Positions 1 through 12,147 of a stretch of 64,000 nt of DNA are shown here, one piece after another. The position numbers and the translations under genes are program-made. Numbering within the stretch: the first letter of the stretch is position 1; every line of letters begins with the position of its first letter. The stretch covers positions 184,423,298-184,487,297 of the forward strand of contig NC_134138.1 of the NCBI RefSeq assembly GCF_033958435.1. The letters are read 5' to 3'. Origin of the DNA: Carettochelys insculpta. Its lineage: Eukaryota; Chordata; Testudines; Carettochelyidae. The notes beneath the pieces were generated by a model. That model worked only from the letters and a program-made list of their open reading frames with translations. It had not been told where the DNA came from and searched no databases.

Positions 1-474
1 TTCTGCTCTCTCCCTGTCTGCTAACCAACCTTCTCCTTTTTCTTTTGAACAGTATACTTTCGCCTATTTGACTGTCTGAACAGAAAGTAAAAAAATGATT
101 TAAAGAATGCTCAAGATGTGAAAAGAAGAAAGAGTAGATCCCGAGAGGCATTCCTGGCTCAATTAACAATTTTATTAGCATAAAAAGATCCCCAAATAGG
201 AATGCATAAATTATCTTTTCGCTCCACAGTTTTCAGAGCATGTATTCTGTGCAATGAATAAAAGTACCCAAGCATTAAAATGTTACTAGGTCAGGAAATC
301 AGATTACTGGGATGATAAGATCCAGCCACCAAAGTTGTTTTGATTCTGCAGTTTTCAACATGCTTATTTGTCACTTGAAACAGCAGGCCAGATCCTGCTC
401 TTAATTTGATAGCTGTAACTAAGCAGAATTTAGCTCCTTGGGTACAATTCATCTTCCAAATACACATGTTCCAC
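1..474. other. unassigned AT-rich sequence
   Basis: No gene, RNA or recognisable mobile element is seen. Short open frames here show no protein-like composition. Confidence 0.5.
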
Positions 475-510
475 AATAAAATAAAATAAAATAAAATAAA
501 ATAAAATAAA
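475..510. repeat. (ATAAA)n microsatellite
   Basis: About seven tandem copies of the pentamer ATAAA with no interruption. Confidence 0.95.
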
Positions 511-1482
511 TCCGCTATCATTTGCTAGTACTGCATCATATGCATTCTCTTTGATTCTATTTACCTGAGACAGAAATCTCTTAATATTTCATCAGTGTTA
601 TGAAATATAGTATAATTCAATAAAACACAGCATAACAACATCTATCAGAAAGGACAACTTAAGAGAAAGCATTGCATTTTTTTTATAAATCTCTATATAA
701 TGATCACTGTCTACAGATGGATCAATTTGGCAGCTGCATAAGCATTGAATAAAGCAGTAACTACAGGTTCTGGTGTGGTAGTTTCTTCCCAATGTCATAC
801 TGTTTTATCCCCTCTGAGCAAGGCCAAGAATGGTGCGGAAAAGTCAAGCAAAGACATATCCCTTTCCACCCTCCAGACCATGGACTCCCTCACCGTTTTT
901 CAGTGTTCATGTACTGAGATTAGACCTGAGTGAAGTTCCAGAGAGGCCCAGGCCAATTCCAGGTTTTGAGGGCCCTGGCCATAGTAAAAAGAAAAAGTGA
1001 TGACACACGAAAACCAGGTAAGGCACCAATAAAGAGCAAGACAATTTGACTTTTTTTAATTTAACAAATGCTTTGTAGCCCTTTTTCTGTGCAAATGCAG
1101 TAATTATTGAAGAATGTGCATAAAAAGAAGTTGTGAAACTTGTCAAATGCCAAAATATTAACAAGTGCCTAAATCTGAGGTCCCCTTTGAGCTTGAAGCC
1201 AAGGCCATATGGCCCTCCTGAACCCTTCCCTGTAACCCTGACTGGTGCTGAACCTGAGTGCTTGTATAACTATAGGTTAGATCTGAGGAGACAAATGAGG
1301 TTTGCGAACATATTTACACACACACCCCACTCCTTGGAGGAGCTGGATGCTGGCCCACAGGGGAGGTCAGAACAACCTAGGGACTGCTCTAGCTTGCACC
1401 ACCTTGTAATGGCTTTCAAGGGGCATTATGCAACTAGGTGCTGCCAGAACAGTCCCACATGGCAGTGTTTTCCAGAATCGTG
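511..1482. other. unassigned unique sequence
   Basis: Nothing recognisable. There is a small palindrome GGCCATATGGCC near 1203. The 139-codon frame at 1133-1552 runs into the neighbouring foldback element and resembles no protein I know. Confidence 0.45.
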
Positions 1483-1921
1483 GGCTATGTCTACACTGTT
1501 CCCTTCCTTTAGAAAGAACCATGTAAAAATGGCCAATCAAAAATGCAAATAAGGTGATGATTTGCATATTCAGTATCTCATTTGCATAATGATATCCACT
1601 TACCATTCCAGACATGCTGTTTTCAAAAGCCAAAAAAACTATGTATACAGGGTTCCTTTGAAAGGACGCTCCGCATTCGAAAGCACCCTTCTTCCTAAAA
1701 AAAAAAATTAGGAAGAAGGGTGCTTTCAAAAGGGGGATCCCTTTGAAAGGAATCCCGTCTACAGGGCTGTTTTGGCTTTTGAAAACAGCATTGCCAGAAC
1801 GGTGAGTGGCCTCATTATGCAAATGAAGCACTGCATATGCAGATTGATGCCCCATTTGCATTTACAATCAGCCATTTTTTCATGCCCCTTTCGAAAGGGA
1901 GGGAGCAGTGTAGATACAACC
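1483..1921. mobile_element. foldback MITE, octamer-rich Harbinger-like type
   Basis: The left end reads GGCTATGTCTACACTG and the right end is its imperfect complement. The two arms pair over most of their length around a poly-A centre near 1700. No 3-bp target duplication is clear (TG before, TTT after), so the exact ends are less certain. The arms carry five copies of ATGCAAAT or its complement, like the elements at 30168 and 36842. The element is too short to encode a transposase, so it must have been moved in trans. Assignment to Harbinger rests on the shared termini with the 11625-15478 element. Confidence 0.75.
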
Positions 1922-1980
1922 TTTATATTAGGAAAGAAGTGCAAAGGGGCTGAGACGAATAGCCAGGAATCTCACTCATT

Positions 1981-2417
1981 GGCCATGTCTACATGAGCCC
2001 CAAACTTCGAAATGGCCACGCAAATGGCCATTTCGAAGTTTACTAATGAAGTGCTGAAATGCATATTCAGCGCTTCATTAGCATGCGGGCGGCTGCGGCA
2101 CTTTGAAATTGATGCGCCTCGCCATCGCGCGTCTCGTCCCCATGGGGCTCCTTTTCAAAAGGACCCTGCCTACTTCGAAGTCCCCTTATTCCCATCAGCT
2201 CACGGGAATAAGGGGACTTCAAAGTAGGCAGGGGTCCTTTCGAAAAGGAGCCCTGTCTGGACGAGCCGCGTGGCAGCGAGGCGTGTCAATTTTGAAGTGC
2301 CACAGTCACCCGCATGCTAATGAAGCGCTGAATATGCATTTCAGCGCTTCATTACTAAACTTCAAAATGGCCATTTGTGTGGCCATTTCGAAGTTTGGGG
2401 CTCGTGTAGACGTAGTC
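1981..2417. mobile_element. foldback MITE, TTCGAAATGGCC type, ATT target duplication
   Basis: This 437 bp nearly perfect palindrome has termini GGCCATGTCTACATGAG and the complement of GACTACGTCTACACGAG. Exact ATT duplications flank it at 1978-1980 and 2418-2420. The arms contain TTCGAAATGGCC, GCGCTGAATATGCAT and a TTCGAAAAGGAGCC block, and meet in a short loop near 2199. The same family recurs at 3873-4308 and 20736-20994. It has no coding capacity. Confidence 0.88.
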
Positions 2418-2451
2418 ATTGTGCTTAGCAATATGCAGTAATACACACAAA

Positions 2452-2735
2452 GGCCACGTCTACACTAGCAAGTTCTTTCAGAAAATCTGGCCCTTTTTCG
2501 AAAGAACAAATGGAGCTTCCACACATAAAATGAGCTCTTTCGATCTGAAATTGATAGAATGATGCTCTTGTTCCAGAAGCCCTCTTCTGCTCCTGGATCA
2601 GGAAGAGCACCTGTTTTCGAAAGCTTCTTTAAAATAAATAAATAAATAAATAAATAAAAGTGTGTGCAGATGCTCCATGGGCCCTTTTCTCAAAAAAGCA
2701 AGCCGCACGGTGCTGGATTTTTCGATCTCTGACCC
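2452..2735. mobile_element. MITE fragment, GAAAGA-rich type, truncated
   Basis: The left end reads GGCCACGTCTACACTAGC and continues into a segment matching the complement of the right end of the 39441-39883 element. No matching right terminus is visible. The element fades out near 2735 after an (AAAT)n run, so it is probably a broken copy. The 3' limit is approximate. Confidence 0.6.
2631..2658. repeat. (AAAT)n microsatellite
   Basis: Six to seven tandem AAAT copies inside the truncated MITE. Confidence 0.95.
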
Positions 2736-3869
2736 TGAACTAAAGAGCCAAGCACAGGAGCGAACGGCAGTAACAGACTCATAGCTCCTGTCAATTAGAC
2801 CGAAAGAAAAACACACAACAGATACTGACTGACCAGAAGGATGCAGTGAGGTGCGTGACTTTTCCAGAGCCTGTCTTCTTGACATCCCAACAGTGATTCT
2901 TCTGTGTTAAAGAGGTTCTGCACACGGGGTAGGATGGATAGCTTTTGGGCTTGAAGGCATAAAGCCAACATCTTTGGTTCATCCTATTATGGGCCCTCAG
3001 GTCAGTAAAGTTCAGAAAGGGAGAAAGATGAGGAAACTTTCTACCCTCATTCCCCAAAATTTCTTCTCCAGTAATACATTTCCCAACCCCTCCTGATGTT
3101 AGATGAGGTGTCAACAGGGCTGGTCAAGATGCCGCTGGGTCTTTTGTACCATGTTGCTTCTCATCTCTGCTCCCTACTGTACACATAGGAGAACAGATTG
3201 CGCAGACTGAAAAGGGGCACTGAACAAGCACAGTCCAGCAAGAGAGACTCAGCTGCATCAGATAGGCATTAGTAGAGCTCTCAGCCATGTGGCATGGGCA
3301 GTGAGCATACTACCAGGCTCAGAGCAAACCTGGTGCAAATGAAGGGTGTGGTGCTACAGTGGTAAAGCTAAACCACTGAAACTGTATGTGTGGCCAATTC
3401 ACACGGTTTCAATCTGGCTTGCAGCAATTTCACTGTTCCCCTTACTGCAGTGACGCACGTTTCCAAGTTGCCCAGTTCTAAGCATTTTGTGATTGTTCTT
3501 TATATGGAAAAGAGGAGCGGAAGTAGTCAGGAGATAATGTAGAGGACAAGGAATAAGACAGCAAAGGTGAATGGGAGAGAGACGGTGGGAAAGAATATGT
3601 AAAGGAAAGAATCTATTCTGTTCTATATCAGTTCTGATGCTTCCTTCATCTGTGTGGCTTACAGTAGCACAGGATGGCCAGTGCTTTCCCCAGAAATATT
3701 CACAGTAGCCTCATCTTTAAATTACCCCCATGCACATTCTCATAAGTATTCCCAGTCTCACTGAGCCATCCAACCCTCTCTCTGGCTCATGCTGTCAGTC
3801 TATCGTGCTGCCTTCAAAAATGTTGTGTTGTTACCAGCTAAGACATCAAGATGGCCCATTTTCTATCAC
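2736..3869. other. unassigned unique sequence
   Basis: No mobile element or gene recognised in this 1.1 kb. The small open frames near 2800-3100 show nothing familiar. Confidence 0.4.
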
Positions 3870-3872
3870 ATA

Positions 3873-4308
3873 GGACGTGTCTACACTAGCCTAAAACTTC
3901 GAAATGGCCATGCAAATGGCCATTTCAAAGTTTACTAATGAAGCGCTGAAGTACATATTCAGCGCCTCATTAGCATGTGGGCGGCTGCGACACTTCAAAA
4001 TTGATGCGGCTCGCCGCCACACGGCTCGTCCAGATGGGGCTCCTTTTCGAAAGGCCCCCGGCTACTTCAAAGTTCCCTTATTCCTATGAGCAGATGGGAC
4101 TAAGGAGACTTTGAAGTAGCCAGGGGCCTTTCGAAAAGGAGCCCCTTCTGGACGAGCAGCACGGCTGTGAGCCACGTCAATTTCGAAGTGCCACAGCCGC
4201 CCGCATGCTAATGAGGCGCTGAATATGTATTTCAGCGCTTCATTAGTAAACTTCAAAATGGCCATTTGCATGGCCATTTCGAAGTTTTTGGCTAGTGTAG
4301 ACGTAGCC
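3873..4308. mobile_element. foldback MITE, TTCGAAATGGCC type, ATA target duplication
   Basis: This is a second full copy of the 1981-2417 family, 436 bp and palindromic. Termini are GGACGTGTCTACACTAGCC and the complement of GGCTACGTCTACACTAGCC. Exact ATA duplications lie at 3870-3872 and 4309-4311. The arms meet near 4090 at a TTATTCCTATGAGC loop. Confidence 0.9.
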
Positions 4309-4753
4309 ATAAAGTAATAAGCAATAATAAGCAATAATAATAAATGATGACTACGTATATAACAAGGGAGAGGATTTGTTATATTTACGTTAAATACTCA
4401 CCTTATGATGTGAGGTCATTGAATATTTTTGTGCAAATCAACCCCCTGAAAAATCTTGCATTTTGGTTCCTCAGTTATATTCCTTGAGAACTTCAGCTTG
4501 TTAATGTAAAGTTAAACATTACCACAGTCATGTTCACAGAGGGAGCAAAAGATATTTTAATAGAAAAGTGAAACAACCTTTTCCCATACAAGTTTTGGAC
4601 GAGTATCTGTCCAACTGGACATAACAAATGTAGTTGTTATCGTGTGTACACATCCAAGCTCCTTCTTTTGAATGGAGACACCATGCTCTCTGTTCTGCCA
4701 TTTATTTGTATCCATGAACCCTACTGAAGACAATGGAGTTTCCATGGTGTATG
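4309..4753. other. unassigned AT-rich sequence
   Basis: No gene or element recognised. Confidence 0.4.
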
Positions 4754-4843
4754 CTAATAGGCTAAATCTTGGAAAGCTGTGAGTATCGTACACTCTTACT
4801 AATAGGCTAAATCTTGGAAAGCTGTGAGTATCGTACACTGTTA
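4754..4843. repeat. 45-bp tandem duplication, two copies
   Basis: Two adjacent 45-bp copies start at 4754 and 4799, each beginning CTAATAGGCTAAATCTTGG. They differ at one position near the end (C versus G). Near-identity indicates a recent local duplication. Confidence 0.95.
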
Positions 4844-4929
4844 CAGACTCTAGTGGGAACTTACAGCATCGGTTTTTCCATGTGGTAGTTGGCAGGAATG
4901 GACCTTGAGGCCCCAGTCCAGCAAAGGAC

Positions 4930-5065
4930 TTGAAGCACATATTTAACTTAAAGATACATGTAATCCTTTTGACTCGAATGAGACTATTTAAATGCTTAAA
5001 GTTAAGTACATACTTAAGTGCTCTGCTACAGGGGTTTAAATAAGAGTTGAATTGGGCCCCTCCCT
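4930..5065. repeat. old interspersed repeat, TAAGTACATACTTAAGTGC type
   Basis: The block has the recurring pattern of short TTAAGTGC/GCTTAAAG inverted words. Similar blocks occur at about 11455-11621 and 19951-20057. The family name is unknown to me. The copy at 19951 interrupts a SINE, which indicates that it is mobile. Confidence 0.45.
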
Positions 5066-7681
5066 AGTGCATGCTATATTGTATGTAATTAGGTTTAAAC
5101 ACCTGGCAATTTGCTATGAAAATCAGTACTTTGCAGAAAGGCTTTTCATCATATCAGACATTTCCTGATCTCTGCTGAACCAACGCATACATCTACTTGT
5201 ATTGATAATACAGAACTCTGCACTGAACCTGTCATGGCTACGCACTTGATCCTGTGATGTGTGGTGCTGGCAATCAAAAGCAAATTACTTAGGCTAAGCG
5301 CAAGCCAGACCATTCCTTTGAAGACAGAGCAGTTGAATTTACAACTGCATTACAATGTCATTAAAGCAGCTGCAGTTGGAGGCGCTACCACCTTTTCCAT
5401 TTTTGCAGAATATTTCACCAGCTGCTTTAATATTTGGGTCTGCCTTCAGAGTCACCTGCTTATGTCACAAGGAGTGGAATAGCTTGTGGGTCTGAGTTTC
5501 CACCAGCAGACGCTTTTGTGCTAAAACTGTTTCTCATATGCAACGTCCTTCTGTTGCAAAGAGCACAGAAAAACAGCCAACATGCACCTCCCTTCAAATA
5601 ACTCCAAGATGCTGGGGTGAAGTTTAACCAATCGCAAGGAGATGCGGTAACTCCAGAAACAAAAGTCATTGTTTACTCAGGCTGGCAGAGTGTGAAACAC
5701 AGTGTCTGGGAATAAATCTGGCAGCCAGCCAGGAGATAAAATCCAAAGTAGCACTGAGTATTCTAACACATGTCTCTGAATCAATGGTCAAAACCAATAT
5801 AACCCTGACTGCTCTTTGGGGCTCCCTTTGACACACGCTTTGTTTGTTGACATGTTGCTGACCAAGATATTCATGGTGATGGCTGCTGGGGTGAGGAGAA
5901 AGTGAATTTGTACAGGGTTCTGAGCACATAGCAGCCTTTACAATTTTCTAAACCACAACGCTAATTTTCCCAAAAACAAGACAGAAGCATGCAGCTTTCG
6001 TGCTCTGCCAAATGCCTCTCCAGGCAAGCCCTGGATTTGACCTACATTGGGGTGTCTACCATACAAGGGGAACTACTGCCCTCTATGGAATTTACAGTGC
6101 TTGGATTGTGACAACTGGTGCTTGATGGAGACCTGACTTTGTGGTCAGGGAGTCAGTTCCTCCTTAATGCAGAGCGGGATTGGTAAGGGAGCCCAGGCCT
6201 CTGACCCCTATGGGCTGGGGCCCCAGAGTCCTGTGAGAGCTTCCATTGATATAGCACCCATGAGCATCTTGGGCTGCCCTGCCTGAGCCACCTCCTAACC
6301 GCTCACACTATGGTTTAAACTCTGTAGTCTGTAGCAACAGGTGATGAAGAAAAGGTACTAATTGCACCTTCAGTCCTAGTAGACAGGCTCCTGTTTGCCC
6401 AGAAGAGCTGCTGCAGCAAACCTTACCAGGAGCTCACAAGGAAGGACCATCTCCCTGCCTTGCCAGCTCCTTTCTGAACAGTCTGTCTTCCTTTTAAGTT
6501 CCACCTCCATCTGGAGCATGCTCTGTAGGTGCAGCTGGGTGAAGTAATCTGGGCCTAGAGCTGTTCTTTAACCCTTTCTGTCCTAGTGCATGTTTCATAC
6601 TCCCTGTCACACTGGCATCCAGGAATTCTCCTGGCAGAAAGTAGAAGTAGGTCCCTTGGACCTGATCCAAAGCTCACAGATTTCAATGGGCTGTGGATCA
6701 AACACATGCCAGTAACTTCCCCAAATTCTCAAAAGCTTGCCAATTATATGAGTAGTTGTCATCACATGCACTAGTGATGACATAGGTACAGCCCCACAGA
6801 ATGCTAAACAAACCCTTCTGGTGTCTTCTGCACTGATCCATATTCCTCCCATTTCCCTAGTCTGATACTAGCTGCCCCTTTAAATCCTGATTTTGCTCTT
6901 GTGCTTGACTTCCCTTCCTATCTCCTAATCTGAGAACACATCCCTCTGTGGCCCCACTTCCAAAGGCTGGCCTAATCATGGCAGCATTGGGGCCTCTGAT
7001 AGCCCAAGTACCTTGCTGAGTGAGCGAAGTAACCACTCTACATTTCCAGATACTCCTGTGTCTAGGTGCAGTAGCAGCCAACTCACCTTTTTAAGACAGA
7101 GGCACTGTCACTGTTTCAGCAGCCTAGGATTGAGGAAGTACCAGCACACTTCCCCATCACCATTATCCACAATGAGAACTATAAATACATCTGCCAATGT
7201 GACTGCAACTGATATGATTGGCATTACTGAGTCATATATATTCACTACCCTCCTCTGAAACTTCACCCATGTGCACTGTTCACATACCCTTTGTCTTCAA
7301 ATTGTGGTTTTCTGCCCAGTGGCTAAAAAGCCTGTGCCATATGGTCCCAATGTTAAGATCTCTACAGTGGATGCTCCATAGCTGTCCTCTGCCATCTCCA
7401 TCTGCATCCCTCCTGGATATGCTCACACATGTCCTCACTATCAGAATTCATTGCAGCCAGACCCTTCTGTCCCAGAGAAAAACAGTCATAGTGGATATCA
7501 TTCCAGAAATGTCCAAACCACTTCTGCAGTGGCATTAATTGAATGTCTCTAGTCTCTTTAGTGTCCACAACCGCATTTTCAGGATGCCAAATGCTCTCTT
7601 TTATGTGATGTGCTGGATATTAATGCCCCATTCTAGCCATGCTCAGAGTGTATATGAGGACAGATGACTGGGGTTGTAAGT
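5066..7681. other. unassigned unique sequence
   Basis: This 2.6 kb has moderate GC around 6000-6550. No RNA gene, protein-like frame or recognised repeat family is seen. Open frames up to about 106 codons look random. Confidence 0.4.
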
Positions 7682-8011
7682 AAGGCCACGAATTAGTCAG
7701 GGGTATCTTTAGTAAAAGTCACAGACAAGATTATGGGCAGTAAACAAGGAAATCACAGTCCATGACCTGTCTATGACATGTACTATACACCCCTGACTAA
7801 ACCTTCGCAGGGTTGGGGCAGGGCACTGCTTTCAGAAGTGGGCACCAGCTGCCAGGAGCCACTGAGCATTGGCTGTTCTGACTGCCAACAGAGCCACTCA
7901 TCCACCACTGCTCTTGCACCATTGCTTAGGAGGTCCCACGGGCCAGCCAAACCACCTGCTGCAGAAGTCACAGAGGTTTGTGCAAAATCACAGAATCTGT
8001 GACCTCTGTGG
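7682..8011. repeat. old interspersed repeat, possibly hAT-like
   Basis: The block opens with a GTCAGGGGTATCTTTAGTAA segment and an inner imperfect inverted repeat around TCATGGACTGTG-like words. It closes with GTCACAGAGG and AATCTGTGACCTCTGTG, which pair with each other. I recognise the pattern from reptile genomes but cannot name the family. Limits are approximate. Confidence 0.4.
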
Positions 8012-8888
8012 TTGCTTCTGGGAGAATATCAACTTCTAGAAACAGCACAGTTTTACTGAGTAGGCATCTCAAACTCAATTACAGAGATGACCACGTGAGA
8101 GACATTTTGCACTCACCAAGCAGGAATCCGAAGATGGGATGTCTCCTAGCACAGATAGCTGGCAGTCCAGACTATCCTAAAATAAATAATTTGTGGCATA
8201 ATCCAGGATACCACCCTACTACTGCCACAAAGGCCAAGATGGGAACACGTATACTCATTCTCTTCGTTCTGTCTCTTTTGGAATGTAGCATGAGTCTCAA
8301 AGTGCACCACTGAGGAGCATTCTAATTGTGTCGGTCTGTCCACAGAGAAGGTGATATGGGGACCTCCTTGGGGACACAATGAGGCTGTCAAGTGACTGAG
8401 ATTCAAAAATTGTCCTCAACCGTATTTGTAAAAGGACAATTGGCAACAATTCCTAGTCTAGTGGTGACTCTGCCTGGTTCAAAGAGACCATGGTTCACTT
8501 AGGTCTACCTCTCCAGATAAACAAGGGATGCAATGCTGAGTCTGTACTCTTGCAAACTTCATATTGAAAGCTCTTAAAATGTTCTTTGTAGGTCAAACTC
8601 CATGAGCAGGATATGCACATATCCTCCTCTGATTCTCATCCTCCCTCACCTACTCTACTCTTTCTGCTGCTCCTTGCAGTATCAAGCCCTTAGTGACTAA
8701 TATCCTGGGGGAAGGGAATGAGTGTCCTTACATTTTCAGAAAGCCCATAGCACCACAGAGCCCTGGTTCTTATTGGAACTTGTGGGATCTAAGATAAGAA
8801 AAATGCTCAATAATAATAGGCACATCTGTTAGGAAGCATTAGAAAAGGGTTATATAATGAGACAGAAAATATAATATCTTTACATAAA
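8012..8888. other. unassigned unique sequence
   Basis: Nothing recognised. Confidence 0.4.
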
Positions 8889-9100
8889 TCGACAGTCAGC
8901 CTGTGTGGGGAAAACTGTGTGCAGTTCTGCTTGCCCTGTCTTCAAAAAAAGACATATTAGAATTGGAAAAAATACAGAGAAGGGCAACAAAAATGATCAG
9001 GGGTATGGCACAGCTTCCATCTGAGGAGAGATTAAAAAAGCTGGGACTGTTCATCTTGGGAAACAGACGACTAAGGGGGGATGTGATATCATCCCCCCAA
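8889..9100 (+). pseudogene. CR1-type LINE fragment, C-terminal end of the reverse transcriptase ORF
   Basis: The plus-strand frame starting near 8890 reads through LELEKIQRRATKMIRG, SEERLKKLGLF and NRRLRGDVI. These are the conserved tail segments of CR1-type non-LTR retrotransposon polymerases (QRRATKMIRG, EERLxxLGLFSL, RRLRGDLI). Only about 65 residues of the roughly 900-residue protein remain. No catalytic motif is included and the 3' untranslated tail is missing, so the copy is broken at both ends. Because it is the C-terminal piece, it is an ordinary 5'-truncated insertion. L2 tails have a similar arrangement, but the wording is closest to CR1. Confidence 0.85.
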
Positions 9101-9518
9101 TTAAATAATCAGAATGATGTTCCACACCTATCCCAAGGCAAAACAGATTAGCCAATAGCTCAAAATAGAATTAGTATTTGTGTCCTTGAGTTGCCACACT
9201 GGGGGAAGCCCAAACTGTATACAAATAGGGATGGAATCCCTTTGGCCTGTTCCTTGGAATCCCCCTCTGCATGTATGCTATGGGATCAAGGGTCCATGAG
9301 GATATGATCGGGTCAGACTGGAGGAATGGCTGTTCCACACACAGTCTGCCCTCAAAGCTGTAGAAAACTGGCAGTGCAAGATCACTGTCATCTGATGCTT
9401 ACTTCCCGCTCTCTGCACTTCACACCCCTGAGCAGAGACGGGAGGGGATGTGTTGGAAGCAGTTAAGAGAGCAGGGTTCCTGAGAATCTGTGTTGTGAGA
9501 TGATGGATGTAGGGACTT
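9101..9518. other. unassigned unique sequence
   Basis: Downstream of the LINE fragment, with no clear LINE 3' end and nothing else recognised. Confidence 0.4.
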
Positions 9519-9645
9519 AGATTGCAAGTTTCTTGAAGCAGGAACTGTCTTCTCTGTGCTTGTACTGTACAGAGCCTAGTGCAGCAGGATCTACGACTGG
9601 GGCTCATAGACGTGATGACAATTATAAATAATGATAATAATAATG
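9519..9645 (+). repeat. MIR/L2-like SINE 3' tail
   Basis: The words GATTGCAAGTTTCTTGAAGC, TGTACAGAGCCTAGTGCAG and GACTGGGGCTC followed by an ATAATAAT tail match the layout of old amniote MIR or L2 3' ends. A similar tail occurs at 20630-20720. No tRNA-like head is seen here. Confidence 0.5.
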
Positions 9646-9829
9646 AGGGGTAGGGAGACATGCAGAGGTATCACAGAGCTTCCAGGGGTTAACAGTAATG
9701 CAGCTCAACTATTCTAAGAGCACCCACTGCACACACACACGCACACACAGAGTTAGAGCCACATTTTGCCATGAAATAGGCACAGTTGCCAAGCACACTC
9801 CAATGATCTAGCACAAACGTCCAAAGACA
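9646..9829. repeat. short (CA)n run and flanks
   Basis: A short interrupted CA repeat lies near 9730-9749. Nothing else is seen. Confidence 0.6.
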
Positions 9830-10045
9830 GATTTGGGGGTAGTGCAGCAGGAGGTGGATGAGGGCCCCAGCTGGGGGTGCAGACTCTAGGATTGGCTATG
9901 AGGGTTTGAGGTGCAGGTGCAGGAGGAGGCTCTGGGTTGAAGCAGGGGGCTGAGGGATGGAAGAAGGATGGGCGCTCCGTCTAGAGATGCAGACTCTGGA
10001 TGGAGCAGAAATGAGGGGTTCAGGCTGTGAGAGAAGACTCCTCAT
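9830..10045 (-). repeat. G-rich fragment resembling the 55365-56318 element
   Basis: Repeated GGTGCAG, GAGGAGGCTC and GCAGGGGG words look like the complement of the C-rich middle of the candidate hAT element at 55.4-56.3 kb. The match is judged by eye only and no ends are seen. Confidence 0.3.
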
Positions 10046-10590
10046 CTCTGGAGCTGCAGTCCAGTGCCTACACCAAATACTCAGTGCTCAAACCAAATAA
10101 AAAAGCAAGGCACAAAACCAATTCAGAATACATATTATTGTCAACAGAGAAGCAGAGAACTGATTGAAAGAGGCAGAAAGCTCCACAGGAGATACATTCA
10201 AGCAATTCTCCAACTAATTCTTCCCAAGAAACCTAAAATGAGTGTGGCTACAAGAACACTTAAACAACAGAAACTGTACTGAAGTGCAGTAAGCTTGATC
10301 CATACTATATAGCCTGGGGAAAGCAGGCAAGCCAGATTTGTTTTTGTTTTTGAGTCGTGATGAATTTTTCCCTCCAAAAGGGCAGAATTGAGCCTGTTGT
10401 AACCTATTCAGTTCCTGAATTCTTTCTCAATTGCCACTGTTTTCCCTGTTAGGAAATACATCCTGCAAGATGCTTGTCTTGTTGTGTCATGAGTAGAACA
10501 CTGATTGAATTCAAACCCTTTCCATTTCATCCTGTCTCTCTCTGATCCTGAGAAGTGCATGCTGATCGTAGGACAGGAGCAATCTGCAGC
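10046..10590. other. unassigned unique sequence
   Basis: Nothing recognised. Confidence 0.4.
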
Positions 10591-11230
10591 CATCCCAGCT
10601 ATTTATCAAGGGAATATATTTTAAGTATGCACTGTTTGCAACCAAGGAATAAAACTACGAAAAGGTTTTTGCTTGGAAATTAAATGCTGCTGTAAATTAA
10701 TTTCTGTAATCACCATTCATTAATATTTAATATATTTATATAAAGGATAAAACACTTTAATTCCCAGGACATGCCATATTTAATAATGTGGAAATAGCTT
10801 ATCTTCTTCCCATCACAGAGAGCAGGTTTGCAATAACTGGTAATGTTAAATGTGTGTTTTTTAAAAAAAATCAATATTAAATAAATACATAAGCACTTCC
10901 CCCCAGAATGCTCCTGATGTTATTTACAAAATTAAAAAAAACAACAGAATGGCAAGGGACCTTATAACCATTTCATTACTACCTCCCTAATTGCATATGG
11001 TGGAACTGCATAACCTGTTTATTGAAATTGAAATCTTTGCAGCGGATTCTCCCCACAGACATTAACAATAAGCATCCTGTGCAGTAACACTATACTTAAT
11101 GCAATATTAACATTATTTGCACCAGGCTTTAAATATCCTGTGGCTTCCCCTGCTGGAATTGGACATTTTGTTTTAGCTTTCTTGTGTTCTGTCACTGCAA
11201 CGTATCTAATTTACAGACTGTAAAATACAA
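10591..11230. other. candidate conserved non-coding sequence
   Basis: An AT-rich, repeat-free stretch with many TAATTA-, TTAATA- and ATTA-type homeodomain-like words, and no open frame. The texture resembles vertebrate conserved non-coding elements. This is inference from appearance only; no alignment was available. Confidence 0.25.
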
Positions 11231-11272
11231 TATTCACAGATTACAATAAATGAAGAAGGTTATATTCAGAAA

Positions 11273-11296
11273 ACACACACACACACACACACACAA
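11273..11296. repeat. (AC)n microsatellite
   Basis: Twelve uninterrupted AC units. Confidence 0.95.
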
Positions 11297-11454
11297 CTGA
11301 TACTTGGACAAGCAAGACTGCATTTAATGAAGTGGAAATAAAGTAGACACTTGTAGGAAATCTGAATGATTTTGATCTTTGATATGAAAGAAGTGGCTTC
11401 TGTTTTTTACAGCGTGTCCTGAAAAACAGGCTTGTAAATAACAGGTTTGATCCC

Positions 11455-11621
11455 AAACTTGTACTTGGTGAGTATTCTTTACTCAAGTGAGTCGCCCCAT
11501 TTGGATTGATCCCACACATAGTTAAGTCCATGAACATTTTTACTTAACAGTAGTACTCATCTGAGTAAACTTACTCCATGTTTTAGTAAGAATTGAGCCT
11601 TGTAAGGACTATTCGCATGAG
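11455..11621. repeat. old interspersed repeat, ACTCATGTGAGTAAA-like type
   Basis: Several short inverted words such as TTTACTCAAGTGAGT, CATCTGAGTAAACTTACTCC and CGCATGAGTAA resemble the blocks at 4930 and 19951. The Harbinger element inserted directly at the end of this block. Confidence 0.4.
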
Positions 11622-11624
11622 TAA
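11622..11624. other. TAA target-site duplication, left copy
   Basis: TAA directly precedes the left end of the Harbinger element and is repeated at 15479-15481. TAA/TTA is the preferred Harbinger target. Confidence 0.9.
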
Positions 11625-11813
11625 GGCTATGTCTAGACTGCAGGGTTTTGTCGACAAAACCCATGTAACGTCCAGATTATGAAGCACGTTCTGTTGACAG
11701 TAAGCCAACAAAACGAAGTGCTTTTGTCGACAGCCCTACCCTGCTCACCATGAAGAAGAATGCCACTGGCGAGAGAGATCTGTTGACAAAAAGCAGGTCA
11801 TGACATTCTGAGG

Positions 11814-11854
11814 AGGGGGTGTGTGTGTGTGTGTGGCGGGGTGGGGGGGGGTGT
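11814..11854. repeat. (GT)n followed by G-runs
   Basis: GT dinucleotides pass into long G-runs (GGGG, then about nine G), a possible quadruplex-forming tract inside the Harbinger element. Confidence 0.8.
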
Positions 11855-12147
11855 CCTCAGTCAGTAGAAAAGGCCTCCTGGATGCCGCGCAGATGCCCTG
11901 ATGGACACCCTGTCAACAGCAATCAGTGTTCTGTGGCTCCTGCCTCCAGCCCTTGGTAAAGCTGCAGGGAACTTGCGGAACCCTGTGGCAGGAAGCTGAG
12001 AGCATGCAAGCAGCAGAGCTACATGCTGCTGTGTTAAATGCCCTCAGAGCCACAATTCTGCATCCAGTCATGATGGCAGAGGCCCCCCAAGACCCATCTG
12101 GGCCCTTACCCTCTCTGGGGCTCAAAGAGGCAGGCCTCCTCTCCTAG

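Noticed and set aside
1133..1861. Open frames of 139 and 164 codons
   Set aside because: They run across the foldback MITE and its edge and show no family resemblance.
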